Positions 1-10,269 are shown, counted from the stretch's first letter. The stretch: DNA of 64,000 bases from Bradyrhizobium ottawaense (GCF_900099825.1 NZ_LT629693.1:4165001-4229000), one strand, 5' to 3'. A program made the numbers and translations. The notes: a model not told the origin generated them from the letters alone.

Positions 1-15
1 TCGCTTGAAAACGCT
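1..15. repeat. Edge of a dispersed GCGTTTTC-type repeat
   Basis: The first bases read TCGCTTGAAAACGCT, the reverse complement of the core AGCGTTTTC-AAGCGA seen at 2011. Only the end of a copy lies in the window. It abuts the stop of the flavin reductase-like gene. Confidence 0.45.
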
Positions 16-17
16 TT

Positions 18-698
18 TTATGCCGCCGGCTTCCAGCCCGGCGGCTTGTACATCGCTTCCGGAATCTGCCCCAACTCGGAACGTTGCAGTTTGTCCGGTG
101 CCAGTCCGTAGAACCGCTGAAAGCTCATGATCAGCGGGCGCCATTTGTCGGGATCGATCCGGTTGGGCTCGCCTTCCATCATCAGGCCGGCATGCGCATG
201 CACGCGGGTGACGCGCACCTCGATCGCCGAGAGATTTCCACGCCAGACGGCATCCTCCTGCGCCATCTCATGGACCTGCGCCACCCTGGCTTCGATCTGC
301 ACCGGGCATTCCAGCGCGCGCGGTACGGCAACCGTTTCGCCTGGCACCGGCGTCAGGCCGCAGAGGCCGAACTTGTCGCGTTCATGCCGATAGCCGCGCA
401 TCGTCTTGCCCGGCGGCACCGGGTCCGAACCGGTGGTGCGCGCCAGCAGGTCGACGGCGCCGACAAGGGCGGCCGACGGCAAATTGAGGACGCATTCGCC
501 CGAGCGAATCATGTTCTCGGTGGTTTTGGAATTGCGCGCGAGCCCGAGCATGCAGCGCCAGCCGACCCACCATGCCGATGACATCGGCGCGAGGTTGAAT
601 GAGCCGTCCTCATTGTTCGAGCCGATCAGAACGACAGGCGTGCCGAAATAGAGAATCGCCGGCTCGATCTGGTGTGAAACGCCGAAAGTCCCGTGCAT
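18..698 (-). CDS. Flavin reductase-like domain protein
   Basis: The 226-residue product has the FMN-binding split-barrel fold of the flavin reductase-like family. The N-terminal part carries the family pattern (PVVLIGSNNEDGSFNLAPMSSAWWVGW near residues 22-48, then a conserved RNSKTTENM segment) that lines the flavin site. Members reduce flavin with NAD(P)H or bind FMN as flavoredoxins; the substrate cannot be told here. An AGGAG lies about 7 bases before the ATG at 698. The gene stands alone on the minus strand, with the DUF985 cupin gene upstream in the same direction. The family call is firm and the exact reaction is unknown. Confidence 0.8.
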   Translation of the reverse strand: MHGTFGVSHQIEPAILYFGTPVVLIGSNNEDGSFNLAPMSSAWWVGWRCMLGLARNSKTTENMIRSGECVLNLPSAALVGAVDLLARTTGSDPVPPGKTMRGYRHERDKFGLCGLTPVPGETVAVPRALECPVQIEARVAQVHEMAQEDAVWRGNLSAIEVRVTRVHAHAGLMMEGEPNRIDPDKWRPLIMSFQRFYGLAPDKLQRSELGQIPEAMYKPPGWKPAA

Positions 699-771
699 CT
701 TCCGCTCCTCTTGTGAGAGCGGAAACTAGGCGCGGGTGGCTGCGAAACCCACCCGATTCCCGAATGCAGTT

Positions 772-1206
772 TTAGTGCGAAGGCGACCAGCCGGGTGCGG
801 CCAATTCAAATTTTGCAAACTCGAATCCCGGCGCCACGGTGCAGCCGACCAGCGTCCATTCGCCGCTGCTCTGCGCCGCCTGCCAGGCGTGCGCGGGCAC
901 GACCGCCTGCGGTACTTCTCCGGCAACGAGATCAGATCCGAGCGTCACGCGGCGCTGTCCGCCGTCGTCGGCGATTTGCAACATCAGCGCGTCGCCGGCG
1001 TAATAGTGCCAGACTTCCACCGCATCGACGCGATGCCAGTGCGAGCGTTCGCCGCGTGCCAGCAGGAAATAGATCGCGGTGGAGCGCGAACGCCCGCTGC
1101 TGTCGACACTGGCGTCGCGAAACGTCTCGCGATAGTGCCCGCCTTCCGGATGCGGCTTCAGTTCGAGCCGCTTGATGATCTCGGCTGCCGCTGTCGGGAT
1201 CGCCAT
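772..1206 (-). CDS. DUF985 cupin-fold protein
   Basis: The 144-residue protein belongs to the DUF985 / cupin_5 family: an EGGHYRETFR segment near residue 21, a central FLLARGERSHWHRVDAVEVWHYY stretch with the cupin histidines, and a late VGCTVAPGFEF strand. Family members are small beta-barrel proteins of uncertain activity, some suggested to be sugar epimerase-like. The chosen ATG overlaps the stop of the upstream glyoxalase gene as TGATG, so the two are translationally coupled. A much longer frame exists upstream but only reads through the gloB gene out of frame. Function remains unassigned. Confidence 0.82.
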   Translation of the reverse strand: MAIPTAAAEIIKRLELKPHPEGGHYRETFRDASVDSSGRSRSTAIYFLLARGERSHWHRVDAVEVWHYYAGDALMLQIADDGGQRRVTLGSDLVAGEVPQAVVPAHAWQAAQSSGEWTLVGCTVAPGFEFAKFELAAPGWSPSH

Positions 1207-1973
1207 CAGGACTTGTTCTTGCGTTCGCGCAGTTCGCCGAACACCTCGGCGGCGCCGGCGCCCTTCATGTGCAGTTTCACTGCTACGGAAGCATCGTCCG
1301 CGCGAAGGAACACGTTGGCCTTTTTCTCTTCGCCCAGCAGCACCGGGATCGTCGGCTTGTTTTCCGCGCGCAGCCGCGTCACTTCCGCGGCACGCGCCTG
1401 CAGTGCCGGATTGTCCGACTCGACGGTCAGCGCGAACTTGACGTTGGAGGCGGTATATTCGTGGCCGCAATAGAGTTTGAAATCGTCCGGCAGCGCGCGC
1501 AGCTTCAGCAGCGAATCCCACATCATCGGGTAGGTTCCCTCGAACACCCGGCCGCAGCCGATCGAGAACAGCGTGTCGGCGGCAAACAGCGCCTTCTCGC
1601 TGTCGAACACATAGGAGATGTGGTCGAGCGTATGGCCCGGCGTTTCCAGCACCCGCGCCAACAGGCCGCCGACCTTGACGACGTCGCCATGGGCGGCGCG
1701 CAGATCGACATTGGCGATCGAGGCTGTCTTGTCGTGCGGCGCCACGACGCGGCAATTGTATTTCCGCTTCAGTTCGGCGACGCCGCCGACATGGTCATGA
1801 TGGTGATGGGTGATGAGGATATCCGTCAGCGCCCAGCCCTCGCGCTCCAGCGCCTTGATGATCGGGGCGGCTTCCGGTGCGTCGATCGACGCGGTAGCCT
1901 TGGTCGCGGGATCGTGGATCAAATAGCCGAAATTGTCGCTGAGACAGGTGAAAGTACGAATTTCCGCGGCCAT
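1206..1973 (-). CDS. gloB: Hydroxyacylglutathione hydrolase (glyoxalase II)
   Basis: The product hydrolyses S-D-lactoylglutathione to D-lactate and glutathione, the second step of methylglyoxal detoxification, in the cytosol. The metallo-beta-lactamase signature THHHHDHVGG lies near residues 55-64, followed by GHTLDHISYV and the metal ligands AADTLFSIGCGRVFEG and YCGHEYT. At 255 residues it matches the family. An in-frame GTG two codons upstream (1979) is possible, but the ATG at 1973 has GGAG at suitable distance. Its stop overlaps the start of the cupin gene. A methyltransferase gene lies divergently upstream, an arrangement I recall from related genomes. Confidence 0.93.
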   Translation of the reverse strand: MAAEIRTFTCLSDNFGYLIHDPATKATASIDAPEAAPIIKALEREGWALTDILITHHHHDHVGGVAELKRKYNCRVVAPHDKTASIANVDLRAAHGDVVKVGGLLARVLETPGHTLDHISYVFDSEKALFAADTLFSIGCGRVFEGTYPMMWDSLLKLRALPDDFKLYCGHEYTASNVKFALTVESDNPALQARAAEVTRLRAENKPTIPVLLGEEKKANVFLRADDASVAVKLHMKGAGAAEVFGELRERKNKS

Positions 1974-2010
1974 GATCACTCCGTAAGTAAGGCGGTTAAC
2001 CCGCTTATTA

Positions 2011-2118
2011 GAGCGTTTTCAAGCGAAGTGGGAACCGGTTCGCGTAAAGAAAGCGCGTCATACAAAAATCCGGGGCCCGGTTCTGATCCAATCACAACCG
2101 ATCAGGCTCCGGGCTCAG
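2011..2118. repeat. Dispersed intergenic repeat (GCGTTTTC-AGCGAAGTGG type)
   Basis: The sequence begins GAGCGTTTTCAAGCGAAGTG and continues through CCGGTTCGCG to GCGCGTCA, then an imperfect inverted repeat built from GGTTCTGAT and ATCAGGCTCCGGG. Near-copies occur at 28628-28684 and, inverted and split, at 34274-34345. It fills the divergent spacer between gloB and the methyltransferase, so the promoters of both genes may lie in or beside it. Confidence 0.7.
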
Positions 2119-2195
2119 AAATATGGCGTTAACGCTCACACGGCAATGCCAATTTCGGCGCGCCGTAACGAAACCTGCCGTGTTAGATTGCGCCC

Positions 2196-2939
2196 ATGAC
2201 CATCGACGTCATCGATCTCCGTGACTTCTATTCGCGGCGCCTCGGCATTGTGGCGCGGCAACTGATCAACCGTGGCATCCGGGCGCGCTGGCCCGATGCC
2301 GAAGGTCTGCGCGTGCTCGGGCTCGGCTATCCGACGCCCTATCTCGGGCTGTTTCGCGAGGACTCCGAGCGCTGCATCGCCTTCATGCCGGCGGCGCAGG
2401 GCGTGCTGAAATGGCCGACCGCGCGGCCGGCGCTCGCGACCCTGATCGACGAATTTTCAATGCCGCTGCCGGATGCCGCGGTGGACCGCATCCTGCTGGT
2501 CCACTCGCTGGAAATGTCCGACGATCCGGAGCGATTGCTGCGCGAGGTATGGCGTGTGCTGGCGCCGTCCGGGCGCCTGATCGCTGTCATCCCCAACCGC
2601 CGCGGCGTTTGGACGCGCACCGACAATACGCCGTTCGGTCACGGCCGGCCCTATTCGCGCGCGCAGATCACGCAATTGCTGCGGCAGACCTGGTTTACGC
2701 CAACGGCGTGGGGTGAGGCGCTGTTCTTGCCGCCGGTCGGAAAAGGCTGGTTCCTGCGTTCGGCGATGGCGTGGGAGCGCCTAGGTGCGGCGCTGTCGCT
2801 GCCGTTCGCCGGCGTGCATATCGTGGAAGCGACCAAGCAGGTCTATCGCGCGATCCCTGCGCACCGCGAACGCACGCGGCTGATTCCGTCGCTGCCGCCG
2901 GTACTGGTGCCGTCGTCATCGACGACGGCGAGGGGATAA
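2196..2939 (+). CDS. SAM-dependent methyltransferase (type 11-like)
   Basis: The 247-residue protein is a class I SAM-dependent methyltransferase. The nucleotide-binding strand is VLGLGYPTPYLGLF near residue 41, and the post-I region has DRILLVHSLEMSDDPERLLREVWRVLAPSGRLIAVIPNR, the usual motif II/III layout of methyltransferase_11 proteins. The glycine-rich loop is shorter than the standard GxGxG, and the substrate is unknown. It is divergent from gloB across about 220 bases that contain a dispersed repeat. It ends just before a strong terminator that belongs to the next, oppositely oriented gene. Confidence 0.8.
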   Translation: MTIDVIDLRDFYSRRLGIVARQLINRGIRARWPDAEGLRVLGLGYPTPYLGLFREDSERCIAFMPAAQGVLKWPTARPALATLIDEFSMPLPDAAVDRILLVHSLEMSDDPERLLREVWRVLAPSGRLIAVIPNRRGVWTRTDNTPFGHGRPYSRAQITQLLRQTWFTPTAWGEALFLPPVGKGWFLRSAMAWERLGAALSLPFAGVHIVEATKQVYRAIPAHRERTRLIPSLPPVLVPSSSTTARG

Positions 2940-2970
2940 AAAAGGCGGGCACGCTTTCGCTGTGCCCGCC
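2938..2970 (-). terminator. Rho-independent terminator of the DUF4167 gene
   Basis: Read on the minus strand, a 9-bp perfect stem GGCGGGCAC / GTGCCCGCC encloses a short loop with GCGAAAGC and is followed directly by six T. It lies 36 bases past the stop of the DUF4167 gene and immediately after the stop of the convergent methyltransferase gene, so it may serve both. Confidence 0.85.
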
Positions 2971-3006
2971 CCTGGATTGCTGAACGCCTGTCGGCGATCG
3001 CGCTAT

Positions 3007-3774
3007 TTACTCATTTCCCGGATTGAAATCTTCGCTGGGCGCGGCCGGTGCGGCCATGCCTTCGGGGCGCGGGCCGTGCGGCCGGCGACGACGGCGCGGG
3101 AAACGTTCGCCGCCGGCATTGCCCTCGAAGCCGGGGGCGCCATTCACCTGCGGCTGCGGGCCGGTGATGAAGGACGGCAGGCGATCGACGCCGCCGGTGT
3201 CGGCGATGACGGGCTGCGGCTGCGGTTGTGGCTGATATTGCGGCTGCGGACGATGCTCGCGGGGCTGATGCTGTTCGCGCGGCGGCTGGTCGCGATAGGG
3301 CTGGCCCTCGCGCGGCTGGAAGTCGCGTTGCGTGTGGTCGCGCTGATTGTTTTCGCGCGGCACGAACGGCTGCGGCTGCTGCGGAACGAAGCCGGGCTCC
3401 TGGCCGAAATTGGAGAAGCTCTCGCCCTCGTCCTCGCCTTCGTCCGTCGAAGGCATTTCGTTTTCGGTGCGCGGCTGCGGCTGATTCTGCCGGAACTGCT
3501 CCTGGGCGGCTGCGATCAGCCGGAAATAATGTTCGGCGTGCTGGTAGTAGTTCTCGGCAGCAACCGGATCGCCCGAGGAGCGCGCATCGCGCGCGAGCTG
3601 GACGTATTTTTCCGCAACGTGGGAGGCGGTGCCACGGATCTTGATGTCGGGTCCGTTCGATTCGAACACCCGGGTCATCGGGTTTTGACCGCGCCGGTTA
3701 TTATTATTGTTGTTGTTACTATTGTTGTTGTTATTCCGGTTACGCATCCGCTTGTTATTCTGACCGTTTCTCAT
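3007..3774 (-). CDS. DUF4167 domain protein with Asn-rich N-terminus
   Basis: The 255-residue protein carries the DUF4167 domain near residues 30-100 (RVFESNGPDIKIRGTA followed by HVAEKYVQLARDARSSGD and AAENYYQHAEHYFRLI). The domain is characteristic of alphaproteobacteria and its function is unknown. Residues 11-26 are almost all asparagine, encoded by AAT/AAC triplets, and the rest is Gln/Pro/Arg-rich and probably disordered. The basic tail (RRRRRPHGPR) suggests nucleic-acid or ribonucleoprotein binding, which is inference. The gene ends at a clear terminator (2938-2970). Confidence 0.85.
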   Translation of the reverse strand: MRNGQNNKRMRNRNNNNNSNNNNNNNRRGQNPMTRVFESNGPDIKIRGTASHVAEKYVQLARDARSSGDPVAAENYYQHAEHYFRLIAAAQEQFRQNQPQPRTENEMPSTDEGEDEGESFSNFGQEPGFVPQQPQPFVPRENNQRDHTQRDFQPREGQPYRDQPPREQHQPREHRPQPQYQPQPQPQPVIADTGGVDRLPSFITGPQPQVNGAPGFEGNAGGERFPRRRRRPHGPRPEGMAAPAAPSEDFNPGNE

Positions 3775-4264
3775 GTCTCGCCTTTATTCCAGCCCTGAAA
3801 GTTATGCAGTTGCCGTCGTAGCCTCATCCGATTTCGCGCGCGCCGAGGCGCACCGAATCGCGATGCCGTTCAATTTCATGTCGTCGGTTTCGCCAACCAT
3901 CGCGTTCAACAAAGACGCGTTCCCCAACCGCCGGCGTTCACTGCCAGCCGGACCAAATCATTCAGCCTGCCACAACCAGCCTGGTCATCAAGCATGACGT
4001 CTTCGCGTGGCGGTTTGTTGCGTAAGTCTTCAAGCGCAAAATCAGGCTTTCGTTCGCTTTGCGGTCGAGAGCAGCACAGCTTCAGCCATTGCGCTCAATT
4101 GGACCTGCGTTTTGGAACCTTTCACCCGGCGGGCTCTCGTTTCGAGAACTCTGGCCTCACCCGTGACATCTTACGGGGCCAGTAACCCTGGACCGATGCT
4201 GTGAGCGGAACGTAGTCGCTCCCGGGCAATATTCCAAGTGGTTTTTTTTCGTTCCAATAAGACT
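3775..4264. other. 490-base gap with no recognised gene
   Basis: The stretch separates the start of the DUF4167 gene from the stop of prmC, both on the minus strand, so it should hold the DUF4167 promoter and the end of the prmC transcript. Open frames here are short and lack convincing start sites or family resemblance. A run of eight T at about 4243-4250 has no clear stem. I see no tRNA, riboswitch or mobile element. Confidence 0.5.
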
Positions 4265-5155
4265 TTATCGGGGCATTTTGCGGCCCGCGACGGCCCTCGG
4301 AATGCCCGCCAGATCGGCTTTCGGGCCCCCTGTGGGCGCCAGGCCGGCCAGCCTCATCAAACCGTTAATGGGGCCGCTTTGGCCCTCACCGGCCTCCACA
4401 ACCAGGGCGGCACCCGGTGCCAGAAGACCGGCGGCCTGCGGAATCAGCGCCCGATAGGCGTCCAGCCCGTCGGCGCCGCCATCGAGGGCTGCGCGCGGGT
4501 CGTGGTCCCTGACCTCCACCGCCAGACCGGCGATATCAGCTGCGCGAATATAGGGCGGGTTCGACACGATCAGGTCGAACGGGCCGGACAGTCCGGTCGC
4601 GAAATCGCAGGCGATGAACGTCGCACGCGGTGCGAGCCCGGCGCTGATCGCATTGGCGGCGGCGGTTTGCAGCGCCTGCTCCGAGATATCGGTGCCGAAT
4701 CCTGCCGCCGCGGGCAGTTCCGACAACAGCGCCAGCAGGATTGCGCCCGACCCGGTGCCGAGATCGGCGATCCGCAGCGGTTGATTGGTGGCGCCGTCGG
4801 CACGCAGCAATTCCAGCGCCAGTTCGACCACGGTCTCGGTATCCGGTCGCGGCACCAGCGTCGCCGCCGACAGCCTGAGCGGCAGTCCCCAGAATTCCTT
4901 CTCGCCGACAATGCGTGCGACCGGCTCGCCCGCAAGACGACGGCGCGCGCAGTCCTCGAGCCGCGCCGATTCATCCTCCGTGAGCCGCCGCTGCGCCGAT
5001 GTGATCAACCCGGTGAGATCGAGGCCGAACACATGGCCGACGAGCATCCGTGCATCGAGTTCGGGAGATTCGATCGCGGCTGATTCGAATCGCGCGGTGA
5101 GCGCGCGCCGCGCGGTTTCGACGGTTTGTCCGGCGAAGGAGTAGCTGGCGCTCAC
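4265..5155 (-). CDS. prmC: Peptide chain release factor N5-glutamine methyltransferase
   Basis: PrmC (HemK) methylates the glutamine of the GGQ motif in release factors 1 and 2. The 296-residue product shows the N-terminal helical domain (residues 1-85), the SAM loop [16 protein letters not shown] near residue 125, and the diagnostic NPPYI motif near residue 195. Its GTG start overlaps the stop of prfA as GTGA, so enzyme and substrate are made from one coupled message. The frame is intact and of normal length. Confidence 0.95.
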   Translation of the reverse strand: MSASYSFAGQTVETARRALTARFESAAIESPELDARMLVGHVFGLDLTGLITSAQRRLTEDESARLEDCARRRLAGEPVARIVGEKEFWGLPLRLSAATLVPRPDTETVVELALELLRADGATNQPLRIADLGTGSGAILLALLSELPAAAGFGTDISEQALQTAAANAISAGLAPRATFIACDFATGLSGPFDLIVSNPPYIRAADIAGLAVEVRDHDPRAALDGGADGLDAYRALIPQAAGLLAPGAALVVEAGEGQSGPINGLMRLAGLAPTGGPKADLAGIPRAVAGRKMPR

Positions 5156-6231
5156 GCCGTCGCGCCTTGGGCGGCGAGCTGGGCGGCCTGATGTTCCGTC
5201 GTCAGCGCATCGGTCAGTTCACCCAGGGCTTCGCCCGCGATCACCTGCGGCAATTTGTAGAGCGTCAGGTTGATGCGGTGGTCGGTGACGCGGCCTTGCG
5301 GGAAATTGTAGGTACGGATGCGCTCGGAGCGATCGCCGGAGCCGACCTTCTCCTTGCGTTCCGCGGAGCGTACCGCGTCGATGCGTTGTTGCTCGGCGTC
5401 GTAGATCCGCGAGCGCAGGATGTTCATCGCGGAGGCGCGGTTTTTGTGCTGCGAGCGGCTGTCCTGCATCATCACGACAATGCCGGTCGGGATGTGCGTA
5501 ATGCGGATCGCCGATTCCGTCTTGTTGACGTGCTGGCCGCCGGCGCCCTGTGCGCGCATGGTCTCGATCCGCAAATCGTCGCTCTTGATGTCGACGTCGA
5601 CGTCCTCGACCTCGGGCAACACCGCAACCGTCGCCGCCGAGGTGTGAATGCGTCCCTGGGTTTCGGTGTCGGGCACGCGCTGCACGCGGTGCACGCCGGA
5701 TTCGAACTTCAGCTTGGCGAATGCGCCGCGGCCCTGCACCTCGGCGACGATTTCCTTGTAGCCGCCCATGGTGCCCTCGCTGGCGGAAACCACCTCGACC
5801 TTCCAGCCCTGCAAGGCCGCGAACCGCTCGTACATCCGGAACAGGTCGCCGGCGAACAGCGAGGCCTCGTCGCCGCCGGTGCCGGCGCGGATTTCCAGCA
5901 CCACGTTGCGGTCGTCCATGGCGTCCTTGGGCAACAGCGCCACGCGGATTTTTTGCGCGAGTTCGTCGACCTGCGCCTGCAAGGTCTCGAGCTCGGCCTC
6001 CGCCATGCCGCGCATATCGGGATCGGCGGCGGAATCCGCCAACAGGGTTTTGGTGTCCGCGATCTCGGCCAAAGCGGCGCGATAGGCTTTCACCGCGTCG
6101 ATCAGCGGATTGAGCTCGGCGAGCTCGCGCGTGATCTGGACGTATTTTTCGGAACTCAACTGGCCCAGCAGTTCGGCCTCGAGCGAGGCGTGGTGGGCGA
6201 GCAGGATATCGAGTTTGGCTTCGGGTAACAT
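5152..6231 (-). CDS. prfA: Peptide chain release factor 1
   Basis: RF1 recognises UAA and UAG codons and triggers peptide release on the ribosome. The 359-residue protein has the N-terminal helical domain, the codon-recognition region and the [15 protein letters not shown] segment near residue 230, whose GGQ enters the peptidyl transferase centre and is the PrmC target. It sits 52 bases after ptsP and overlaps prmC by four bases, giving a ptsP-prfA-prmC transcription unit. Length and motifs are fully typical. Confidence 0.97.
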   Translation of the reverse strand: MLPEAKLDILLAHHASLEAELLGQLSSEKYVQITRELAELNPLIDAVKAYRAALAEIADTKTLLADSAADPDMRGMAEAELETLQAQVDELAQKIRVALLPKDAMDDRNVVLEIRAGTGGDEASLFAGDLFRMYERFAALQGWKVEVVSASEGTMGGYKEIVAEVQGRGAFAKLKFESGVHRVQRVPDTETQGRIHTSAATVAVLPEVEDVDVDIKSDDLRIETMRAQGAGGQHVNKTESAIRITHIPTGIVVMMQDSRSQHKNRASAMNILRSRIYDAEQQRIDAVRSAERKEKVGSGDRSERIRTYNFPQGRVTDHRINLTLYKLPQVIAGEALGELTDALTTEHQAAQLAAQGATA

Positions 6232-6283
6232 GGCGGTGGTCTCAAGCGGCGGATAAGGGTGGCGTCGTCGGGCGAGAGCCTCG

Positions 6284-8551
6284 CTACAACGACAGCCCCT
6301 CGGCTTCCGCGAATTCCGTCAGCTTCTGCCGGATCGAGACGCTGCCGGCCGGCGCGTCGAGCAACGGCATCAAGACAGCCTCGGCCTTTTTGGCATCGAG
6401 GTCGAGAATCAGCGCCTTGACCGGCCCGTGTCCGGTGGCGGACATCGACAGCGAGCGATAGCCGAGCGCGATCAGCGCCAGCGCGCCGAGCGGCTTGGAC
6501 GCCATCTCGCCGCACAGCGAGGCCGTCTTCTTCGCGGCATTGGCCTTGCGCACGATATCGCGCAGCGCCCGCAGGATCGGCGCCGACATGGTGTCGAACC
6601 GTTCGGAAACCTTTGCGTTGCCGCGATCGACCGCGAACATGAACTGGAACAGGTCGTTGGAGCCGACCGAGACGAAGTCGACCTTCTTGAGGATTTCGTC
6701 GAGCTGATAGAGCAGGGCCGGGACTTCGATCATGGTGCCGACGTCGATGCGCTCGGGCAGGGCATGGCCATGCTGGCGCAGATAGGTCAGTTCGCGCTCG
6801 ACGATGGCTTTGGCCTGGTCGAATTCGGCGACTTCGGAAATCATCGGAAACATGATCTTCAGCGCGCGGCCGCCGCCGGCCCGCAGCAGCGCGCGAATCT
6901 GGCCGCGCAGAAGTCCGGGCCGGTCCAGCCCGAGCCGGATCGCGCGCCAGCCGAGCGCGGGATTTTCCTCGATCACCGTTTCCATATAGGGCAGCGCCTT
7001 GTCGCCGCCGATATCGAGCGTGCGGAACGTGACCGGCTTGCTGCCCGCCGCGTCGAGCACGGTGCGATAGAGCGCGAGCTGGTCCGAGGTGCGCGGCAGG
7101 CTCTGGCCGACCATGAACTGCAGCTCGGTGCGGAACAGCCCGATGCCGGCGCTGCCGGTGTCGTCGATATGCGGCAGGTCGATCACGAGGCCGGCATTGA
7201 TCATCAGTTCGACCGGCTGGCCGTCCTTGGTGATGCAGGGCTTGTCGCGCAGCGCCGCATATTGCGCCTGACGCCGCGCCCTGAACCGTACCCGTTCGGC
7301 ATAGGCCGATTCGATCTCGGCCGAAGGACGCACATAGATCGATCCCGAGGTGCCGTCGACGATGATGGCGTCGCCGGGATCGGCAATGCCAGGCGCGTTC
7401 GCGATCTCGCCGACGGCGGGAATGCCGAGCGCGCGCGCCACGATCGAGACGTGGGAGTTGGCGGTGCCTTCCTCCAGCACCAGGCCGCGCAGCCGCTTGC
7501 GGTCGTAGTCGAGCAGCGCCGCCGGGCCCATCGCGCGCGCGATCAGGATGGCGTTTTCCGGCAATTGCTCGCGCGACGGTGCGTGGTCCTGGCCGACCAG
7601 TTGCCGCATCAGGCGGTGGCCGAGATCCTCGAGGTCATGCAGGCGGTCGCGCAGGTACGGATCGGTCGAGCGCAGCATCCGCGCACGGGTATCGGATTGC
7701 ACGCGTTCGACGGCGGCTTCGGCGGTGAGGCCGGTGGCAACCGCTTCATGCAGCTTGTGCGACCAGCCGTGGTCGTTGGCGAACATGCGGTAGGCTTCCA
7801 GCACCTCGCGGTGTTCGCCGCTCTCGGCGACGTCGCCGCGCTCCAGCATGCGGTCGAGGTCGGCGCGCAGCTTGGTCAGGGCCGCGTCGAGCCGCTTGAT
7901 TTCCTTCGGCAGGTCTTCGGCAATGTAATTGGTGATGACGACGCGCGGCTCGTGCAGCACGACATGGCCGAGCGCGATGCCGTCCGACAGGATCGCGCCG
8001 GTCTTGTGCAGGGAGTGCCGCGCCGCGGGCTCGGCGCCCGGCTGCGCCAGCGCCGCCAGTTCGCCGGAGGCGATCATCTCCGCCAGCACCATGGCGGTGG
8101 TCTGCAGCGCCTCGACCTCTTCCTCGACATAGGTGCGCTTGGCGCGGTTCTGCACGACCAGCACGCCGAGCGTGTTGCCGGCGCGCAGGATCGGCACGCC
8201 GAGGAACGAGTGGTAGATTTCTTCGCCGGTTTCCGGGCGGAACGAGAACGCCGGATGGCTATGCGCGTCGGACAGATTGAGCGGCGTCGCCTCGCTGGCG
8301 ACGAGGCCGACGAGGCCTTCATGCGCGCTCATGACGGTTCTGTGCACGGCGTCGCGGTTCAGACCTTCGGTGGCGTAGAGTTCGAGCGTGTTATCGACGC
8401 GCAGCACATAGGTCGAGCAGACCTCGGCCACCATGTTGGCCGCGATCAGCACCACGATCTTGTCCAGGCGCTCCTGCGCGGAGACCTGCTCCGCCATGGT
8501 TTCGCGGAGCCGTCTCAACAAGACGCGGGGGCCTCCCGACGCGCTCCGCAT
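6284..8551 (-). CDS. ptsP: Phosphoenolpyruvate-protein phosphotransferase, nitrogen PTS enzyme I
   Basis: EI-Ntr takes phosphate from PEP and passes it to NPr, feeding the regulatory nitrogen PTS. The 755-residue protein has an N-terminal GAF domain (about residues 25-165; LGVLVVQNR near 139-147), the PEP-utiliser N-terminal region, the phosphohistidine swivel ([22 protein letters not shown]) and the C-terminal PEP-binding barrel ([36 protein letters not shown]). I place the start at the ATG at 8551, preceded by GGGGAGGG at about 10 bases, rather than at longer in-frame options that lack family similarity. It heads the ptsP-prfA-prmC unit. Confidence 0.93.
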   Translation of the reverse strand: MRSASGGPRVLLRRLRETMAEQVSAQERLDKIVVLIAANMVAEVCSTYVLRVDNTLELYATEGLNRDAVHRTVMSAHEGLVGLVASEATPLNLSDAHSHPAFSFRPETGEEIYHSFLGVPILRAGNTLGVLVVQNRAKRTYVEEEVEALQTTAMVLAEMIASGELAALAQPGAEPAARHSLHKTGAILSDGIALGHVVLHEPRVVITNYIAEDLPKEIKRLDAALTKLRADLDRMLERGDVAESGEHREVLEAYRMFANDHGWSHKLHEAVATGLTAEAAVERVQSDTRARMLRSTDPYLRDRLHDLEDLGHRLMRQLVGQDHAPSREQLPENAILIARAMGPAALLDYDRKRLRGLVLEEGTANSHVSIVARALGIPAVGEIANAPGIADPGDAIIVDGTSGSIYVRPSAEIESAYAERVRFRARRQAQYAALRDKPCITKDGQPVELMINAGLVIDLPHIDDTGSAGIGLFRTELQFMVGQSLPRTSDQLALYRTVLDAAGSKPVTFRTLDIGGDKALPYMETVIEENPALGWRAIRLGLDRPGLLRGQIRALLRAGGGRALKIMFPMISEVAEFDQAKAIVERELTYLRQHGHALPERIDVGTMIEVPALLYQLDEILKKVDFVSVGSNDLFQFMFAVDRGNAKVSERFDTMSAPILRALRDIVRKANAAKKTASLCGEMASKPLGALALIALGYRSLSMSATGHGPVKALILDLDAKKAEAVLMPLLDAPAGSVSIRQKLTEFAEAEGLSL

Positions 8552-8841
8552 GTGCTGATACCCTCCCCGCAAAGCCAGCCCGCCGGGTCGCCGGTAGCTG
8601 GCGTAAAACGCACAAAAAACAACAATTTTAGTCATTCGGCGCCGCCGCAGGCCCCTGATCCCGGCGAATCGGGATCGCCAAAACTGTGGCACAGTTTGCG
8701 GCAGCCCACCTATCAGGCCGTATAGCCAATCAAGGCTCGCTTTGCCAAGCAAAACGCCTGCCAGAAGCAATAACGTCTGTGTCAGCACAATGCTGCGGTA
8801 GCGAAGCGCATCCGATGCGCGAAAACCGGGGAAATATCGTT

Positions 8842-10095
8842 CTAGGTTTTGTCGAGCCCGTAGAGCGTATGCAGCGTGCGCACCGCGAGTTCGGTATAGG
8901 CGGCGTCGATCAGCACCGAGAACTTGATCTCGGAGGTGGTGATGGCGCGGATGTTGATATTGCGCTCGGACAACGCCTTGAAGGCCTGGGCGGCGACGCC
9001 GGCATGGCTGCGCATGCCGCTGCCGATCACGGAAACCTTGGCGACGTCGGTGGCGCTGTCGAGCCGCGCATAGCCGATCTTGCCCTTTGAGGCGGTAATG
9101 GTGTCGCGGGCGCGGTTATAGTCGGAGGCCGGAACGGTGAAGGTGAGGTCGGTGGTCTTGCCGTCCTCGGAGACGTTCTGGACGATCATGTCGACATTGA
9201 TGTTGGCATCCGCGAGCGGCCCGAAGATCGAGGCGGCCACACCCGGCTTGTCCTCGATCTGGCGCACGGAAATCTGGGCTTCGTCCTTGGAGAAGGCGAT
9301 GCCGGTGACGACGTGGCTTTCCATGATTTCCTCCTCGCTGCAGATCAGCGTGCCCGGCGGCGTGCCGTGCGGGTCGATATCTTCGGGCTCGTCGAAGCTG
9401 GAACGGACGAATATCGGCATGTTGTGCACCATGCCGAGTTCCACCGAACGAACCTGCAGCACCTTGGCGCCCTGCGAGGCCAGTTCCAGCATGTCCTCGA
9501 ACGCGATCTTGTCGAGCCGCCGCGCCTTGGGAACCACGCGCGGGTCTGTCGTATAGACGCCATCGACGTCGGTGTAGATATCGCAGCGGTCGGCATGGAG
9601 CGCAGCCGCGATCGCCACCGCCGACGTGTCCGAACCGCCGCGCCCGAGCGTGGTGATTCGGTTGGTCTGCGGATTGATGCCCTGGAAGCCGGCAATGACG
9701 GCGACTTCCTGGCGATCCTTGAAGCGGTGGATGATCTCGGTGCCGTCGATCTCGAGGATCCGCGCCGAGGCGTGGGCGTCCGAGGTCCGGATCGCGATCT
9801 GCCAGCCCTGCCAGGAACGGGCCTGAATGCCGATCGCCTGCAGCGCGATGGCCAGCAGCCCGGAGGTGACCTGCTCGCCGGACGCCACCACGGCGTCATA
9901 CTCGCGTGCGTCATGCATCGGCGAGGCGTCGCGGCACCATTCCACCAGTTCGTTGGTCTTGCCGGACATGGCCGACACCACCACGGCGACGTCATGTCCC
10001 GCGTCGACTTCGCGTTTGACATGCCGCGCGACGTTGCGGATTCGATCGATATTGGCGACGGATGTACCGCCGAATTTCATCACGAGGCGGCCCAT
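8842..10095 (-). CDS. lysC: Aspartate kinase
   Basis: The enzyme phosphorylates aspartate, the first step to lysine, threonine and methionine. The 417-residue protein starts MGRLVMKFGGTSVANIDRI, with the KFGGTS kinase motif at residues 7-12, an amino-acid kinase domain to about residue 240, and two C-terminal ACT domains (VTGIAFSKDEAQISV and VSVIGSGMRSHAGVA) that bind allosteric lysine or threonine. A 41-codon upstream extension is open but has no family similarity. It lies upstream of ptsP on the same strand, 290 bases away, as I recall from other alphaproteobacteria. Confidence 0.95.
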   Translation of the reverse strand: MGRLVMKFGGTSVANIDRIRNVARHVKREVDAGHDVAVVVSAMSGKTNELVEWCRDASPMHDAREYDAVVASGEQVTSGLLAIALQAIGIQARSWQGWQIAIRTSDAHASARILEIDGTEIIHRFKDRQEVAVIAGFQGINPQTNRITTLGRGGSDTSAVAIAAALHADRCDIYTDVDGVYTTDPRVVPKARRLDKIAFEDMLELASQGAKVLQVRSVELGMVHNMPIFVRSSFDEPEDIDPHGTPPGTLICSEEEIMESHVVTGIAFSKDEAQISVRQIEDKPGVAASIFGPLADANINVDMIVQNVSEDGKTTDLTFTVPASDYNRARDTITASKGKIGYARLDSATDVAKVSVIGSGMRSHAGVAAQAFKALSERNINIRAITTSEIKFSVLIDAAYTELAVRTLHTLYGLDKT

Positions 10096-10269
10096 GACGA
10101 CGCGTGCATTCCCTGTGAGGATAAGTAAGGTGACCCGCACGGAAATTGGAGCGCCCGGGCCGAAAGCGGCGTATACATAGCGGCGCGCTCCGGGGCAAGC
10201 AACCGGGCAGGTTTTCACCCCGGAATCGGCGTAAATTACTGTAGTGGCGGGTTAATTCAGGACGGGCGT

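Noticed and set aside
8690..8705. Sigma-54-like TGGCAC...TTGC sequence
   Set aside because: The distance between the GG and GC elements is 8 bases instead of 10, and it points away from ptsP.
6428..8725. 765-codon plus-strand frame opposite ptsP
   Set aside because: Antisense shadow of ptsP with Arg/Gln/His-rich translation and no start signal.
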